Numbered from the stretch's first letter, positions 1-12,460 are shown. The stretch is 64,000 nucleotides of DNA from Malania oleifera (GCF_029873635.1 NC_080422.1:10695764-10759763); one strand, 5' to 3'. The notes: a model not told the origin generated them from the sequence alone. Numbers and translations: made by a program.

Positions 1-2211
1 AGGATTTGATCCTTTAATATTTCTGGTGTTTTCTTGGCTCCTAATTTGAATAATTTCTCTCTTATCACTTCTGGGAGGCTATATCCCCTCTAAGATTGAC
101 TAAATTAATACTCATAACATGTTTAGATTCAGAGACCTAATAAGCTGTTGTCTCTTGATTTTTGTTTTTAATTATTATTATTTTGTTTTATTTTATTTTT
201 GCATTGTTTCATGGAGCATTTGGAATAAGATTTTTAATTTTTTGGAGAGCAGCGACTTTGCCGAGGAAATTTGGAGAATTTGCTATTGATTTCTTTTGTT
301 AGGGGCTTTGGAAGGGAGATAAAAGTTATGATTCTCTGGGGATGTGCTTTCATGGCATCAATATGATGTATATGATGTATTTGATTGGAGACAAATGACA
401 GAAACTACAAAAATCAGTATCAATCTGTGTACTTAATTTGAGATAGTAGTTTGATGCTCTTTTGATTTTGGAGTTTTAGGGGAATTTGTTTTGGTCTTAT
501 GTCCAAAGATTGGAACACATTATTGATTTTTTGGTTTTGCTGCTTTTGCCATTTTTGTTATATATATTTTTTTCCAAGGACTATGATAGGCATTGATGGT
601 GGTTTGCTGCTGTCCCTTTTTTTTTTACCAGGTGAAGGAAGTATCTTTACCTTTAGGGGGTGTTTGGTTCATGGAATTTAACATTCCAGCAAAACTTTGG
701 TTCACTAATAATCAAAACTTTGGAATGTATTGTTCATTTAACCCAAAAATAAAAAATTTCCAGCTTTGTTCTCCAGAGAACACGGTCTTCCTCACTCTAC
801 CAAAGTCCCTGCTATCAAAATTGTTGAAAATTTTGAGATTGTAATTGATCTTTGATGGATGTGCTGGAGATTTGGCTGAGCCCCCGCCGTCAAAATCGCT
901 GCCCAACTACGCGAGCACCAGAAGCCAACACCTAGTTACCTCGTCATTGGAATCATCGAGATCTGTGGGGCATTTGTGATGGCTTCACTCATCCACGATC
1001 TCATGGTCTTTGGTGGAGACATTGAACTAATTACTGTTGGTTTCTACAATGATCAGCTGGATCATCACCATTGTTGACTTCTTTATCACTTCACGGGTGG
1101 AGCTGAAGGTGCTTGAGTGGTTGTCTAAGGCGCTGGTGGCCTTTGCATCGGCTGTTTTCCTGATGTTGGGAGATGTTCGCCTTGATGCCACAGACCCTGG
1201 AGGGCGGAAGAGCCATGGCAACGTGAGGCAGAGTTATAGCCTTTTGATCGACATTGTCAGTGTAGGGGAGGGCGAGGTGTTGGTTGGTGGTGCTTTGGGT
1301 TAACGACTGTTGAGAGGCTCTACACTTAACACCCTTTCCGTTGCAAGTTTCACCTACCAAGTATACATTACCCTAATTTAGTTAAGTTACAATGTCACCT
1401 CTTAAATGGTAATAAAATTTTCCTAAAATATAGTTATATGATATAATTGGTAAAGTCAGATGAATGGAATGTTAAATTTATTTTGTGAACCAAACATGGG
1501 TATATTATCACACCACCGGAATATTACATTACTATTACTCACATTCCATGAAGCGAACGCCCCCTAAGTGAACCAATCTAAGCTTTCCATGTGTCACTTA
1601 GGGCCCCATCAAATCATGGGGTGGTTGTGAACGTTGAAAAGGATGTTTTCTTTTTTACATGGGGAAAATTCATTTTGATGATTGATTTAATTGGCTGGGT
1701 TAGTGTTCGTCTAGTTTCATGGTTTTGCTCACCCATTCACAAGGAATTTGTTCTAAGCCGTTTTGGAATTAGGCGTGGTATATTAGAAAATTTCCTACTA
1801 CCAAAGTTTGCTAATTTCTATGTATTTTGAGCTTTCTAAGGAATATTCTTTTCAGAGAGGAATAAGAGTACAATTCCTTTATATCTTGAGTTAAGAAACA
1901 ATGTGTTCATGCACTCCCACTGACAGAGTATGGCAACTATTCCACTGAACCTAGGTCCTGTTTTTAAATTCAAATCACATTATTTTGTTGTAAACTAACT
2001 CTCATGCATTCTAGTACTAGTTTTATCCTTATATGCATTTTTGCTTGTAGTGTTTGTTAGCTTGCCGTTTGTATTCAATTGCAAGGGCATGCAATTCATC
2101 ATTTCAGTTCTCATTTTTTTCTTTTTCTTTTTTAAAATGCTGTTCCTGAATGTGATGAATCTAGGATGCATGCTTTCTTTTATTCTAAAATTGCTTCTGT
2201 TCTGCATTCAG
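1..2211 (+). other. DDA1 intron 1 (left end outside window)
   Basis: No coding exon is recognisable before 2212, so this stretch is read as the large first intron, ending in a normal TTCTGCATTCAG acceptor. It contains the TIR element at about 653-1567. The remainder is T-rich plant intron-like DNA without a protein I recognise. Confidence 0.65.
653..1567. mobile_element. Non-autonomous TIR transposon (PIF/Harbinger- or Tourist-like)
   Basis: The left end reads TTAGGGGGTGTTTGGTTCAT and the right end, reverse-complemented, reads TTAGGGGGCGTTCGCTTCAT, giving inverted ends of over 20 bp with about three mismatches. The GGGGGTGTTTGG terminus and a TTA/TAA trinucleotide at the edges fit the PIF/Harbinger superfamily, although the two flanks (TTA left, TAA right) are not identical. 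The interior at about 860-1310 is clearly more GC-rich than the ends and has short ORFs on both strands, but no transposase. It could be a MITE-size derivative or a carrier of host sequence. Confidence 0.6.
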
Positions 2212-4232
2212 AAAAAGACGCCGGCCACCTATCATCCTACTCACAGCCGGACCCTGCCGCCACCTGATCAAGGTAATAGAGAGGACTAATTCACTTGTTT
2301 CATTTCTGGATTGCTGTTGCTGCTGCTATTATTGTCGTTGTTTGTGTGCTTGTGCACATATGCATGTCGTGTAATGAGGTTTTTTGACATTTTACATCTG
2401 TTTAACTGCACATTTCTTTTTGTTTTTAATCCCAGAAAAAAGAAAAACTAACATTTTTTTTGCTGCTGGATTTGTCATGTATTTGTATTGTCAGTTATCA
2501 GCATATTATTTTATAGGAGTAATTCTAGTAGCAGTTGCTTGATGCACCCTTCTCATGCACTATCCTTATATGCTTGGGTGCCCATTTAACGTTTTTTTCA
2601 ATGACAAAAATAGGCTAGTTGCTTAAAGAGTAGCATTGAGAATCCAAAACTGTCTGAAGTAGTTACCCCATACTATGATTCAAGAAAATGGCGAAGTGGC
2701 CCAATCATAGGGAGAGTGCATAGTACAACTGCTCCTAGCATTCCTCTATTTTATCATTATTCTTGAAATTATTTTTGACGTGTTGGTTTACCTTTTCTTT
2801 TGTATTGAGTATATCTAACTAGGGTGAATGGTTTTGTCTATATTAGATGCCCACATGTAGATTTTGTTTTAATGAGAATTTCTTCGAATTGTTGACTGGC
2901 AGCATTTTTTTTTTTTTTTGGGGGGGGGGGGGGAGGATACATATCTTATGGAATTAATTGTTTTAATACTCAACATATTGGAATGTGATTTAAGGGGTCA
3001 TGGTATCCATTAGTTTGTATTTACTTTGAAGTTTTTGGTCATATTAGATAACTATGTGCATGACCCAAGTAGAGCCTTATGAAACTGCTAAATGCTTCTG
3101 ACATTTTTTTTTCTTGAAAGAAACTGCAAATGATTTCATTTAGTAGCAACATAAACTCATCCCATAGGATGAGCACTCAGTACTGTATCTTTGCATAGCA
3201 GAAGCCCAAAGAGAGGGTCTCTAATGAATTCCGTACAACAAGTTTTAACGTATTGAGTCACATAATGTGCAAACCATTATATTACCTTGGGCAGAACGAA
3301 AAATGAAAACTGGAGCAACTGTTTTTCATGGCAACAATAGCATAAAAAAGTGTGGAGATTTCCCAATCATAACATGAACCAGATTGTATAGCATTGACAA
3401 AGTTTTGTCATCCGAAATCAAACAAAAATCATTCCATCCAAAGTTGAGGGCTTGGGCAAGGTTCTCTCTAATAGCCCAGGCCCCAGCTTGTATCGGTGAT
3501 GAGCAGAAAGTTTTTCTGCCCCAAATCCTAACTGGAGAGACGTTTGAAGCCCTCATGACAAAGCCCACCGACGTCAGACCCTTCTTCACACCATGCTGCA
3601 TCGCACCACATAGAGTTCCCATTGCCAATTGATTGGATGACCAGTTGACGCTGATCTTTCCTTTGCTGTAAGTTCCTATTATCATTCAAACCCTGTGAGC
3701 ATCAGGGAGCCTTGATTTGTCTTAGACTCTCTTCTTCCATTACTAAGAAATTTTCTTCCCTCTTGAATGCTTAGCATGGTGCCTTGCTCATTTGATCTGC
3801 TTGTTCTATGAATTATGATCTACCATGTTTAGTCTTGAAATAAATAAGAAACAAGTTTTCCCTATTGTTTTTACTCATTTTTTTTATTTTGTTTTTTTTT
3901 TCTTCTTTCTTTTCCATAATTTGTATTTGACTTGTGTGAAACACTTTTGGCAGTGATAAACACTGAGGCCAAAAATATTCTATTGCAACATTTTTATGAG
4001 CGTGCTGAGAAGGTTTGAGTTTAATTGTTAGCATTACATTACATGCACTGGTGCACCCACCTACTTGCGCATTTGCATGCAGAGAGAGAGAGAGGGAGAG
4101 TTGTTCCTGCACATGTTCTTACTACTTTATCCTAACCAGTTGGGACCAAAGAGAGCCGCGTCTGAAAGTCTGACACCAGAGCATGGATGCAAGCAGCCAA
4201 GGGCTTCTTCTGCCTCAGATGCTACCTGCTAA
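2212..4232 (+). CDS. DDA1: DET1- and DDB1-associated protein 1 (DDA1), 3' part
   Basis: Three coding exons are visible: 2212-2272, 3954-4012 and 4140-4232 (stop TAA at 4230-4232), each with AG before and GT after where expected, and the reading phase is kept across both junctions. Exon 2 encodes TPATYHPTHSRTLPPPDQ, exon 3 VINTEAKNILLQHFYERAEK, and the last exon continues with LGPKRAASESLTPEHGCKQP. This is the conserved core of plant DDA1, a small adaptor of the COP10-DET1-DDB1 (CDD) complex that helps CUL4-DDB1 ubiquitin ligases select substrates in the nucleus, including ABA receptors in Arabidopsis. The first exon (usual start with an acidic SFDPHNF-type segment) is not in the window and should lie to the left, so the CDS is partial. 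Odd points: LGPKR and a single E in AEK, where I recall LRPKR and AEEK in other plants. The gene is otherwise undamaged. Confidence 0.9.
2905..2933. repeat. T15-G14 homopolymer junction in DDA1 intron 2
   Basis: Fifteen T directly followed by fourteen G. Such runs are error-prone in sequencing, so the exact lengths should be treated with caution. Confidence 0.8.
3326..3685 (-). pseudogene. RNase H-like (RVT_3) fragment in DDA1 intron 2
   Basis: An open frame of 119 codons on the minus strand lies antisense inside DDA1 intron 2 (2273-3953). Its layout matches the plant RVT_3 RNase H-like domain: an opening strand like ISVNWSSNQLAMG, a middle strand like SVGFVMRASNV, an A-x-A-W-A-I-R helix (QAGAWAIRENLAQALNFGW) and a following CLISDDKTLSMLYNLV segment, where the family usually has the acidic pair E/A-SD. 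The first catalytic Asp of the family appears replaced (VNWSSNQ), and the N-terminal part of the parent protein is missing. It is most likely a remnant of a LINE or of a retro-derived RNase H gene rather than a functional gene. Confidence 0.55.
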
Positions 4233-5680
4233 GCTTCTTGTCACTTAAAAGGTCAAGTGTTATCATATGTTAATGCTAATATTTACATCCGTGTGAGCAG
4301 TGTGAATTGGTTGTCAGATGCAAGGTGAGTTGCTCACTTGTAGTTGTAAAAGTATCATAGACATGTTTTGTATGCATAAACCATGTTATGTTGCAACTGG
4401 GTGACCCCTATCACCAGCGTTGATATAAAAGTAAGTAATGTGATATGATTTCCCCTTTGTTCTCTTGCCAATGTTTTGTTTCATTTGTTGTTCGGAGGAA
4501 TGCCAGTGTCCTTCGTCTTTCTAGATCTCAGAAGTAGTTCCAAGAATCACACATTCTACCAGCTAGTTGGCCGACTTGAAATCACCAGTTCTCTTGGTTG
4601 GAGGGTTGTTTCTTGTTTTTGTTTTTGTTGTTTCCATGTTTCTTCTTGTTGTCGTCATGCAGTTGGGTGGGTTTGAGATTTTAATGTGAAGGAAGCGTTT
4701 CTAGTACTGCTGAAATTAGTACTGCATTTGCTTTAGTGTAGTTTGGCAACTCAGAATATGAGATTCTTGAGGGGTATGTGTTTGTACTTTTAGAGGGTAT
4801 ATGCATATTGTATCGGCTGCTGGCTTAGAAGGGTTTTGGTGGTAAGCACTAATTGATGAAACTAACCACACCTTGTGTCAGCATTTAGACGCAATTGAAG
4901 GAATTCCTGGACTGGAGCAAGGGAAATTATATAGGAAACTTCTCTCTCCACATGTCCGTGTATCTATAATTTAGATACTAAACATGGAGCAAACCTTCAA
5001 CAGTCTCATCAGACCCCAAACCACCCTGATACCTTGCTTGGACGTGTGAGAGAGGAGCTTCCCCAGGGTTTTGTCCAAGAGCTACTAGTAGCATTGGACA
5101 GCTTGGGTAATCCTCTTATGGGCCTGGTGTTAGGTTTAAAATTGACTTGTGCTTACACATAAAAGAGATCTTATTAAGATTACTTAATCATTGTTGGTTG
5201 TGGGTCAAGGCCCTTTCTTGACCAATCATTCTTGTGTTGTACCAAACATATGTTAAAGAGTTCTTAACCTAGTCTAGCTTAACCTAACAAAGTCAGACAC
5301 ACCCAAAGACATGCATTGCTTAGGTTACTGAATGTAACTTTTAATCCGAAGTGGTTTTGAATTTAAATTTGTGTGGATGTGGATAAAATATAAAATAAAA
5401 TTATTTTATATTTTGTTTAAATCTAGCACCTAAAATCTGTACTCCTAAATGTTGCTTAAATATTTTTTAATCATTATGATGTACAAGGCATGTTTTTTTT
5501 TTTCCCCAAATTTTTTGTGATTATAACTTTAAACCAAATCATCTTTGTTATGCCAAGTCATGCCCATCTACATGGGTATTTTGGCCTAGTTTACTAAAAT
5601 AAACGTTCTCTTTTCCTCAAAACACTTTGTATTCCATTTTCACTTTGGCTTGATGAAAGTTCAATAAGGCCGAAGACATG
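4233..5680 (+). other. DDA1 3' UTR and downstream intergenic DNA
   Basis: The DDA1 3' UTR begins directly after the stop codon; its end is not certain, and I see no strong polyadenylation motif. From about 5000 the sequence is AT-rich without genes. One 24-bp direct repeat (AAGACATGCATTGCTTAGGT plus TACT) occurs at 5306 and again at 5673, at the edge of the MITE copy that follows. Confidence 0.5.
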
Positions 5681-5684
5681 CATT

Positions 5685-5860
5685 GCTTAGGTTACTATAA
5701 AATAAATAATAGTGTGAAATGTTTTATGAATTCATAATAAGGTATAATTATTTCTAAATTTCATCAAGAAGATATTTATTCCTTTTTTATTATATGCTGA
5801 ATAAAATAATTAAGAATATATAAGAAAGAACTATTCCGCTGAATCAAACATATCGTTTAT
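5685..5860 (-). mobile_element. Truncated MITE, reverse copy of the 53853-54163 element
   Basis: The reverse complement matches the element at 53853-54163 over most of its length: a TTTGATTCAGCGGAATAG end, ATAATTATTTTATTCAGCAT, AAAAAGGAATA, TGATGAAATTTA and ATTCATAAAA all appear in the same order. The internal part after the left TIR is shorter, and the far end is missing. Confidence 0.6.
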
Positions 5861-7568
5861 TTATTAAAAGGTCATTTATATCATAATCTTACATTAGGCA
5901 TACACTTAAAAGATCATGATTATATAGGTTAATTTAGATTTCAATCTTATGAAATTTTTATTGAGCAAAATCACAAGATTTAGTGTGCTAAGGAAAATAA
6001 TACCTCATTTGAATTTTGACAAAAATCGTTATATTTTGTAGATTTTAGAGAGATTTTGACCATATGAGGATGATTTAAATTTCAATTTTGATTTGTGTAA
6101 GGAGTAAAAGCGGATAATATTTTAGCTGGGTTTGGTTGAGACTATTATTTTGAATATGCGCTTCTCTTTGTGGCATTAGTTGCAATAATTTTGTTATTTG
6201 TTAAAAAAATTTATCACGATCACCTAAGATACATTTGAGTGGTTAAAGTTTGAGAATTCTATGTAAGACATCTCAAGTTCTAATATTGGAAAAAGTGGAA
6301 AAGAGTAAGTGATAATAAATGGACTACATGTACATGTATCCATTTTGAGCTACCAATGAACAAAAAAAAAAAAATCATGACAAGATTTTTTTTCACAAGC
6401 GATGCAAATAATTAAACTTTTAATACTCAATTAATTTCAACAAATAAAGAGACTTCATATTATTTATGAGAAATTCTATTTTGCCATTATCTTCTTCTGA
6501 CGAGTAGAGTTTTACAAAATTTGTAAGTCAATTCTGAATTAAACTTAAATCGGTTATTGAGTATAAACTCTAAATTCTTTTTTTAAAAAAATATGATTTG
6601 CAAATCAATTTTGAATTAAACTTAAATTGGTTACTGAATCTAAAATTAAATTCTTTTAACAATTTGGTATCTAATGTCTTGAATATTTCTTCTTTTTCAA
6701 TTTTAAACTATAAATATTTGATAAAAACTAATGGGCATTTACATAAGCTAAAATCTTTAACTTAACATAAATAATATTTTCTCGTCATATGTTTAATTAA
6801 AAATTATGAATAAAGATAATATAACTTATTATTATACAAAAATAAAATGTATTACTTAAATTTTAATTGTTTGGGTATTTAATTTTTTTATCATTTTTAT
6901 TTTTTAAAAGCAATAAAATTTAAAGAAGACCTCTGAATCAAATGCAGACATATATATATATATATATATATATATCTACTTCTATTAGAGAAATTAAAAA
7001 AAAAATAAAAATTGTAATTAAATGCTTTGATGTCTAATTGACTCACTTATTTAGTGAACCAATTTATGGATAATCTCTATTTAGGGATCATTAGGATAAA
7101 ATAAATGTCCCATTAATGTGAATATTAATTAAGTGCATGTATCTACTCTTTTTTAGAGGAGTAGATCCTATTTGTTAGTGAAAGAGTAAGTGCATGCACC
7201 TCACTTAAATAATTACTTCTCTTAAATTCTATTCCATAATAAAAAGAAGGTGTCATTAGTACTTCAAAAAGTTGATTAAGATTTATCCTTTTTACCTCAC
7301 ATACGCTACAGTGAATCCACCTCCTTTTAATTTTTTTTTTTATCTTTCTCAATCTTTTTAAAATAAAAAATAAAGATATAATTAACCTCTCGTAAAATAT
7401 AACAAAAAGATAAAAATATCCCTTAAGGTTTTAAAATTTTCACAAGCTTTCCCTAACATTTGATTTGCAGGCACTTTTATCTTTTAAAAAATTTATTTTT
7501 TCCCAAGTAGAAAGGGAGTTCAATGTTTTTTTGGTAAACTTTAGGGCAAGAGTGAAAATATTGAGGTC
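5861..7568. other. AT-rich intergenic DNA
   Basis: No gene or intact element recognised. It contains an (AT)n microsatellite at about 6950-6975 and many poly-A/T runs. Confidence 0.5.
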
Positions 7569-7573
7569 CTTGA

Positions 7574-9924
7574 TATTAGCAACTCATCACAGCTAGGCAC
7601 TCTCAATGCACCTGAGATAATCAATGAAGCCTCCAATCTAGCCCAAATCAGTGGAGAGACGTTGAAGGAAATTGGACCTCTCATGTCAATAAATTCAAAC
7701 CACAATGATGATTCAACAACTCCTACAAATTAGGATAATTCACATCAACAAGGCAATAAATTTAAACTCTCACCAAAGAAGGAAAATTCATTTCAATATA
7801 AAGATCGCTTCAAGGACAATAAAATCAAACCAAAGAAGGAAGATTCCAATCAGCATGCAGATCCATCAGTCCTGATACCCGACGAAATGAAATCGTCGAC
7901 GGTTTTGACTCAGTCGAGAATCATTCCGTCAACGGTTTCAAACATAATGTAATTCCGAAGTAAACTGTCAACAGTTTCGTTGGCGGTTACATCGACGGTT
8001 TCAGATAGAATGGAATTCAATAGCAGACTGATTACGAGTCAAAACTACATAATTGGGCATCTTAACCCGGGCTTTACGGTTTATATTTTTAATTAAATGT
8101 CAAAAATTGTCCAATATTTTAATAAAGTGCCAAAATCATCATTCTTGAATTTTATTGCACTATTTATGAAGTTTTTGTAATTTGTTGTTGCAGGAAAAAT
8201 CTCGGAAACCAAAACCAATACCTATTCGTATTTCGTGCATAACTTTTCCGTCTGAGCTCCGATCAAGACGATTCAAATTTCTAGGGAAACAGGAAAGTAT
8301 TATCTACAACTTTTGTGTTTTGAGTTTTCTGAGAAACGGGCTCCAGAAGAGTCAGATTTGCGATGAACAGAGAATAAAAAAAATGAAAAAAAATATAACA
8401 ATTCGGGTTGGACAAGTCGGGTCTCCTATCCGAGTCTTGGGTCCTAGGGCACCGCCCCCCTACCCTTTAAATCTCCTCTTTTTCTGCGCACCATCTTCTT
8501 CCTTCTCTTTTCTTTTCTTTTATTTTCTTTTCCCTTCTCCTTTCCCAAAACTTTATCTCTCTGTTTTTCAATCTCTCTGAATCTCAGCCTTTATTCTTTC
8601 TTTCCCTTCTTCCTTCTCTAACTCTTCTCTCCCCCTGTCTCTCTTCCTTTCCTTTGTCTTTCCTCCCTCACTCTCCCCCTTTCCTCTGTTTCTCTCGGCC
8701 TCCTCTGCCTTCTTGCAGCAACTTGCTGCCATAGACACCATCAACCCGAAGCAGCAGCAATACCAGCCCCTGTTCTGGTACGGCAGTAGCTCTGTGACTC
8801 CAAGAGCTCCACCACAGCTATATCATCTTCCCATCCTCAACTTCACAGTAGCCCCGGAACCTCCCTGTTCAGCAGCAATTTCAGCCGAGAACTTCGATCA
8901 CAGCAGGAGCCCTCTGCACAGCCGTGACAACATCCAGTTTCCCTCGGGTCCTCTGCAAATACAGCGTTCAACTACTGCAGCAGACACCCCGGGCCACTCC
9001 TCTGCAACTCCATGAGTAGCTCCACCCGAGAACACCCTGCTACATAGCCCCTACTACTCTCTCTCTCTCTCTCTATCATTACTTATTATTAATTAACTAG
9101 TGAAATTTTGGATTTTGAACATTAGTTAGGGTGTTTTATTATTGTTTAACTTTGATTGTTTATTTAATATTCTCTTAGTTGAATTTTTCCATAGATTTAA
9201 TTAATATTTGAATTATTTAATTAGTTTGGTAAAGTTTTAATTATTTAATTTTTATCGTGTTTTGTCTTCATCGTTAATAGTTTAATTTTGGTTCGAAGTT
9301 TTATCTAGTTAAAGGTTTGGTTTTTATTGTGTGCGTGAGTGTTTGATTAAGTTTCCATTGCGTGTTTTAATTCCGTGTCCAAAGTTGCAATCTTTAATTA
9401 GCGCGTGCTCCGATGTTTCCTTGAGTAGGTTAGGGTTTCCATTTTTGCTCTTTAAATTGAAGCATGCTAGTTTTAGGACTTTAATTTAAGTATTTGTTTA
9501 AGTCTCCAAAATTCTGAAAAACCTAGAATCTGAACTGAGTTCAGTACATTTTTATTTTCGATTGGGAGAACGTGAAATTGAGATTAAAATGCATTCTCTG
9601 AGGAGACGATCTAGCCCTTGGGCTTAATATTACACGACGTAACTCCTATATTTGGGATAGCTTTCGAGCAGCTCATTTTTTGAGTGAGTCACAGACTATT
9701 GATAGTTTCATCAAATTGTCGACAGTTTTGACCGTTGCTAAATATTTATTGAAGATCTGATATCAATCGCAAACAAATTCGACTCTATGGAACTCATAAT
9801 TAACAACTGTATTTGTATCTCTATTTAAATACTACGCTCTGTATATCCTAAGTGTTCACATTGCTATTCATTGAAATAAAAATATTATTTCTTTCAAATC
9901 CTCTGTTTCATTTTTTTTTCTTTA
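7574..9924 (+). repeat. 5' LTR of the Copia element, interrupted
   Basis: The LTR matches 15313-15978 from 7574 to 8028 and again from about 9697 to 9924; the intervening 8029-9691 is a separate solo LTR. The segment 7880-8010 holds four or five GTCGAC/GTCAAC-type near-palindromes. The AAATAAAAATATT block near 9880 may be the polyadenylation region. Confidence 0.85.
8029..9691 (+). mobile_element. Solo LTR inserted in the Copia 5' LTR (Ty3/gypsy-like)
   Basis: The insert begins TGATTACGAGTC, ends GAGTGAGTCA and is flanked on both sides by CAGAC (8024-8028 and 9692-9696), a perfect 5-bp target duplication; its removal restores the host LTR alignment. At 1663 bp with no internal domains, it is a solo LTR. 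The 3' part, with GACGATCTAGCCCTTGGGC and ACGACGTAACTCC near 9606-9650, resembles the terminal region of Tat/Athila-type gypsy LTRs. The pyrimidine-rich 8460-8710 stretch would be the start of the transcript. The open frames inside (8182-8580, 8713-9015) look like chance ORFs. Confidence 0.88.
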
Positions 9925-10030
9925 TGGTATTAGAGCCATTGTGAACACTAGGCAAAAACATCACAGTTCCTGCATTATTGTTCAACTTCCTTGCTTACCT
10001 TTCACTCCTTTTTTTTTTCTTGCTTTTACT

Positions 10031-10980
10031 ATGGCTACACTATCCCTCAATGTTGGTAACTTCATCACCCTTAGACTCACCCAAACAACTATCCCTTGTG
10101 GTGTAAGCAAGCATTGGCTCTTACTGAGAGCCAAGAATTAGTAGGGCATCTCACAAATGAAGATCCTCCACCTAAAAAATACATCATACCAAATCCAAGC
10201 AATCCTAAGAATGCAGATGACACCATTCCTCAATTAATAGATGCTTTCATAGCATAGCAAAAGTCTGACCGTCTCCTTCGAGGGTGGATCATAGGGACAC
10301 TTTCCAAGGAGACTCTCAGACTCATCATTGGCTTCAACACAACTCATACAGTGTGGGAGGCTCTCAAGAATGCATATGCCCAAGATTCACAAGAACGTGA
10401 ATTTACTTTACATCAACATGTTACCTATCTTCGAAAAGAAGATCACACAACAATCACAGAACATATTAGCATTTTCAAAGGTCTTTGTGACAATTTAGCA
10501 GCAATTGGGAAGCCCATTCCAGACCAAGAAAAGGTATTTTGTTTCCTCACCAGTCTTGGTCCACAATATGAAGTCTTCATAACAACTATGTGGAAGCCCT
10601 CAAGACCATCCTATTCTGAGTTGGTTTCTCAACTCCAAAACTTTGATCAAAGACACAATTGGTTCTCTAGCCTCATTGATGTTCAAACTTCACCCTTCAC
10701 TCATCAAGTGGCATTTTATGGACAACAACAACGATGTCCCCAATTGAACTCTTCAGGCTATCGTGGACCAACACAAAAATTCACGTCAACTAGACGTGGA
10801 TTCCAAGCACAACAAAAGCAGGACTCAAGGCAAATCGACACAAATAATACCTCTCCTACAAATACATAGCACCGTCCTCCACCACCAGGTGAACACCGCA
10901 TGACACCTGCCGAGAGAGACAAGTATCATGACCAACAGTGTCAATGTCGTAGCATGATGGGCCACACTGCTAAGATATGC
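10031..10980 (+). pseudogene. Copia gag remnant with zinc knuckle
   Basis: The frame starts at the ATG at 10031 and is broken by a frameshift near 10100 and by stop codons near 10256 and 10867. The longest piece (10351-10868) is a typical Copia gag_2-type segment, with WEALKNAYAQDSQEREFTL, HISIFKGLCDNLAAIGKP and FLTSLGPQYEVF. A zinc knuckle CX2CX4HX4C (CQCRSMMGHTAKIC) lies at 10939-10980. The protein would bind element RNA in virus-like particles; here it is not translatable in full. Confidence 0.85.
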
Positions 10981-11067
10981 TGGTGGGTACCAAAGAAATC
11001 AGCTCCTCAAGATGACATTCCACAAACACTTGCAGTATTAATGCTGGACAACACCATTGCAAGCACA

Positions 11068-12379
11068 TAATGGACTACAGACACCAGGGCTTCCAATCAC
11101 ATGACTGGGAAACCAGGTATGTTAACTAACTTTCGAAAATATTTTGTTTCCAACTCAGTGGTAATTGGAGATGGATCTTCCATGTAGATTCTTGCAATTG
11201 GAGACTCTTATATTAAACAAAAAATAAAAAATGAAAAATTGTGCCTTACCTCTAAATGATGTGTTATTAGTTCCAAACTTAACAAAAGAACTTACTCTCT
11301 CTAAGTCCGTTAACTACTCAATTTCCTATTAATTGTGAATTTTCTAATGTTGATTTTTGTGTTAAGGAAAGGGAAATAGGACAAGCAATGATGACAGGGA
11401 AATGCAAGGGTGATCTCTATGTCTTATCCACTTCACTAGAACTATATTTCTCTCATCGGTTCAAATCTGGCATTGTAAAAGTTTGGCATTGACGCCTCGG
11501 CCACCCCCAGTATTCAGTTTTGCAATTGCTAAAAAATAAGGGATTACTTAATGTTGTAGGGACAACAAAATCTCAGCATCTTTGTGATAGTTGTCAACTA
11601 GGAAAACTTAGTCGTTTACCTTTCTCTTATTTAGAACACTCAAGTACTAGTGTCTTTGAAAAAATTCATTTTGATTTGTGGGGACTCGCTCCTATTCTTT
11701 CTATTGCAAAATTTAGATATTATGCTTGTTTGGTTGACGATTTCTCTAAGTATACATGGATTATTCCTTTATGTTAAAATTTTGATTTTTTTAATGCATA
11801 CTAGGCCTTTGAAAATTATGTTGCTAGACAATTCAACAAGCAAATAGAATCCTTTCATTCAGATGGAGGTGGTGAGTTCAACAATTCCAAATTGTCAACT
11901 CACTTTCTTTCCACAAACATTGTTCATAAAGTATCATCACTGTATACTCCCGAGCAAACTAGTATGGTTGAAAGATGCCATAGGACCATATATAAGAGAA
12001 CTAGGTATGACAATGTTATTTCACTGTGGTGCTCCTTTATTTTTATGGTTAGAAGCTTTTTTTACAGTTATTTATCTCATGAATCGGCTGCCCTCATCAA
12101 CTTTCAATTTTGAAACCCCATATTTTGCATTACATGGAACCCATCCAGTTTACTCCTTACTTCGAGCCTTTGGGTCGAAGTGTTTTCCTTACACTTGGGA
12201 CACGTGACACCACAAGTTCGATCCTAACACTCCTTTGCATTTTTGTTGATTACAGTGACAAACACAAGGCTTATAAATGTTTTCATCCATCAAGCAAAAA
12301 GTTTTTTATCTCTCGACATGTTGTCTTTGATGAGTTAGTTTTTCCTTATAAGTCTATAAACACCCCACCCCCTACATGA
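11068..12379 (+). pseudogene. Copia protease and integrase remnant
   Basis: Protease: DTRASNHMTG (11077-11106), where the catalytic DTGAS has become DTRAS. Integrase: the HHCC zinc-binding region near 11480-11630 (RLGHPQYSVL, then CDSCQLGK), the first catalytic Asp in FDLWG, the DDFSKYTW segment near 11740, a SDGGGEF motif near 11860 and the ERCHRT motif near 11970. Frame changes at about 11775, 11850 and 12110 and several stop codons break it. The C-terminal integrase part ends near HVVFDELVFPY at about 12345. The reverse transcriptase that should follow is absent. Confidence 0.82.
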
Positions 12380-12398
12380 CAACAGCAAAACCACAAGT

Positions 12399-12460
12399 AA
12401 TTAATATTTTCGAAACCTGATTTTTGCATAATTAATATTTTCGAAACCTGATTTTTGCAT
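12399..12460 (+). repeat. Exact 31-bp tandem duplication
   Basis: The unit starting AATTAATATTTTCGAAACCT is present twice head to tail without mismatch, at 12399-12429 and 12430-12460, in the stretch where the Copia reverse transcriptase has been lost. It is probably a recent slippage or repair event. Confidence 0.85.

Noticed and set aside
8182-9015. Two ORFs of 132 and 100 codons
   Set aside because: They lie wholly within the solo LTR 8029-9691 in its pyrimidine-rich leader, have no family features, and other LTRs show similar chance frames.
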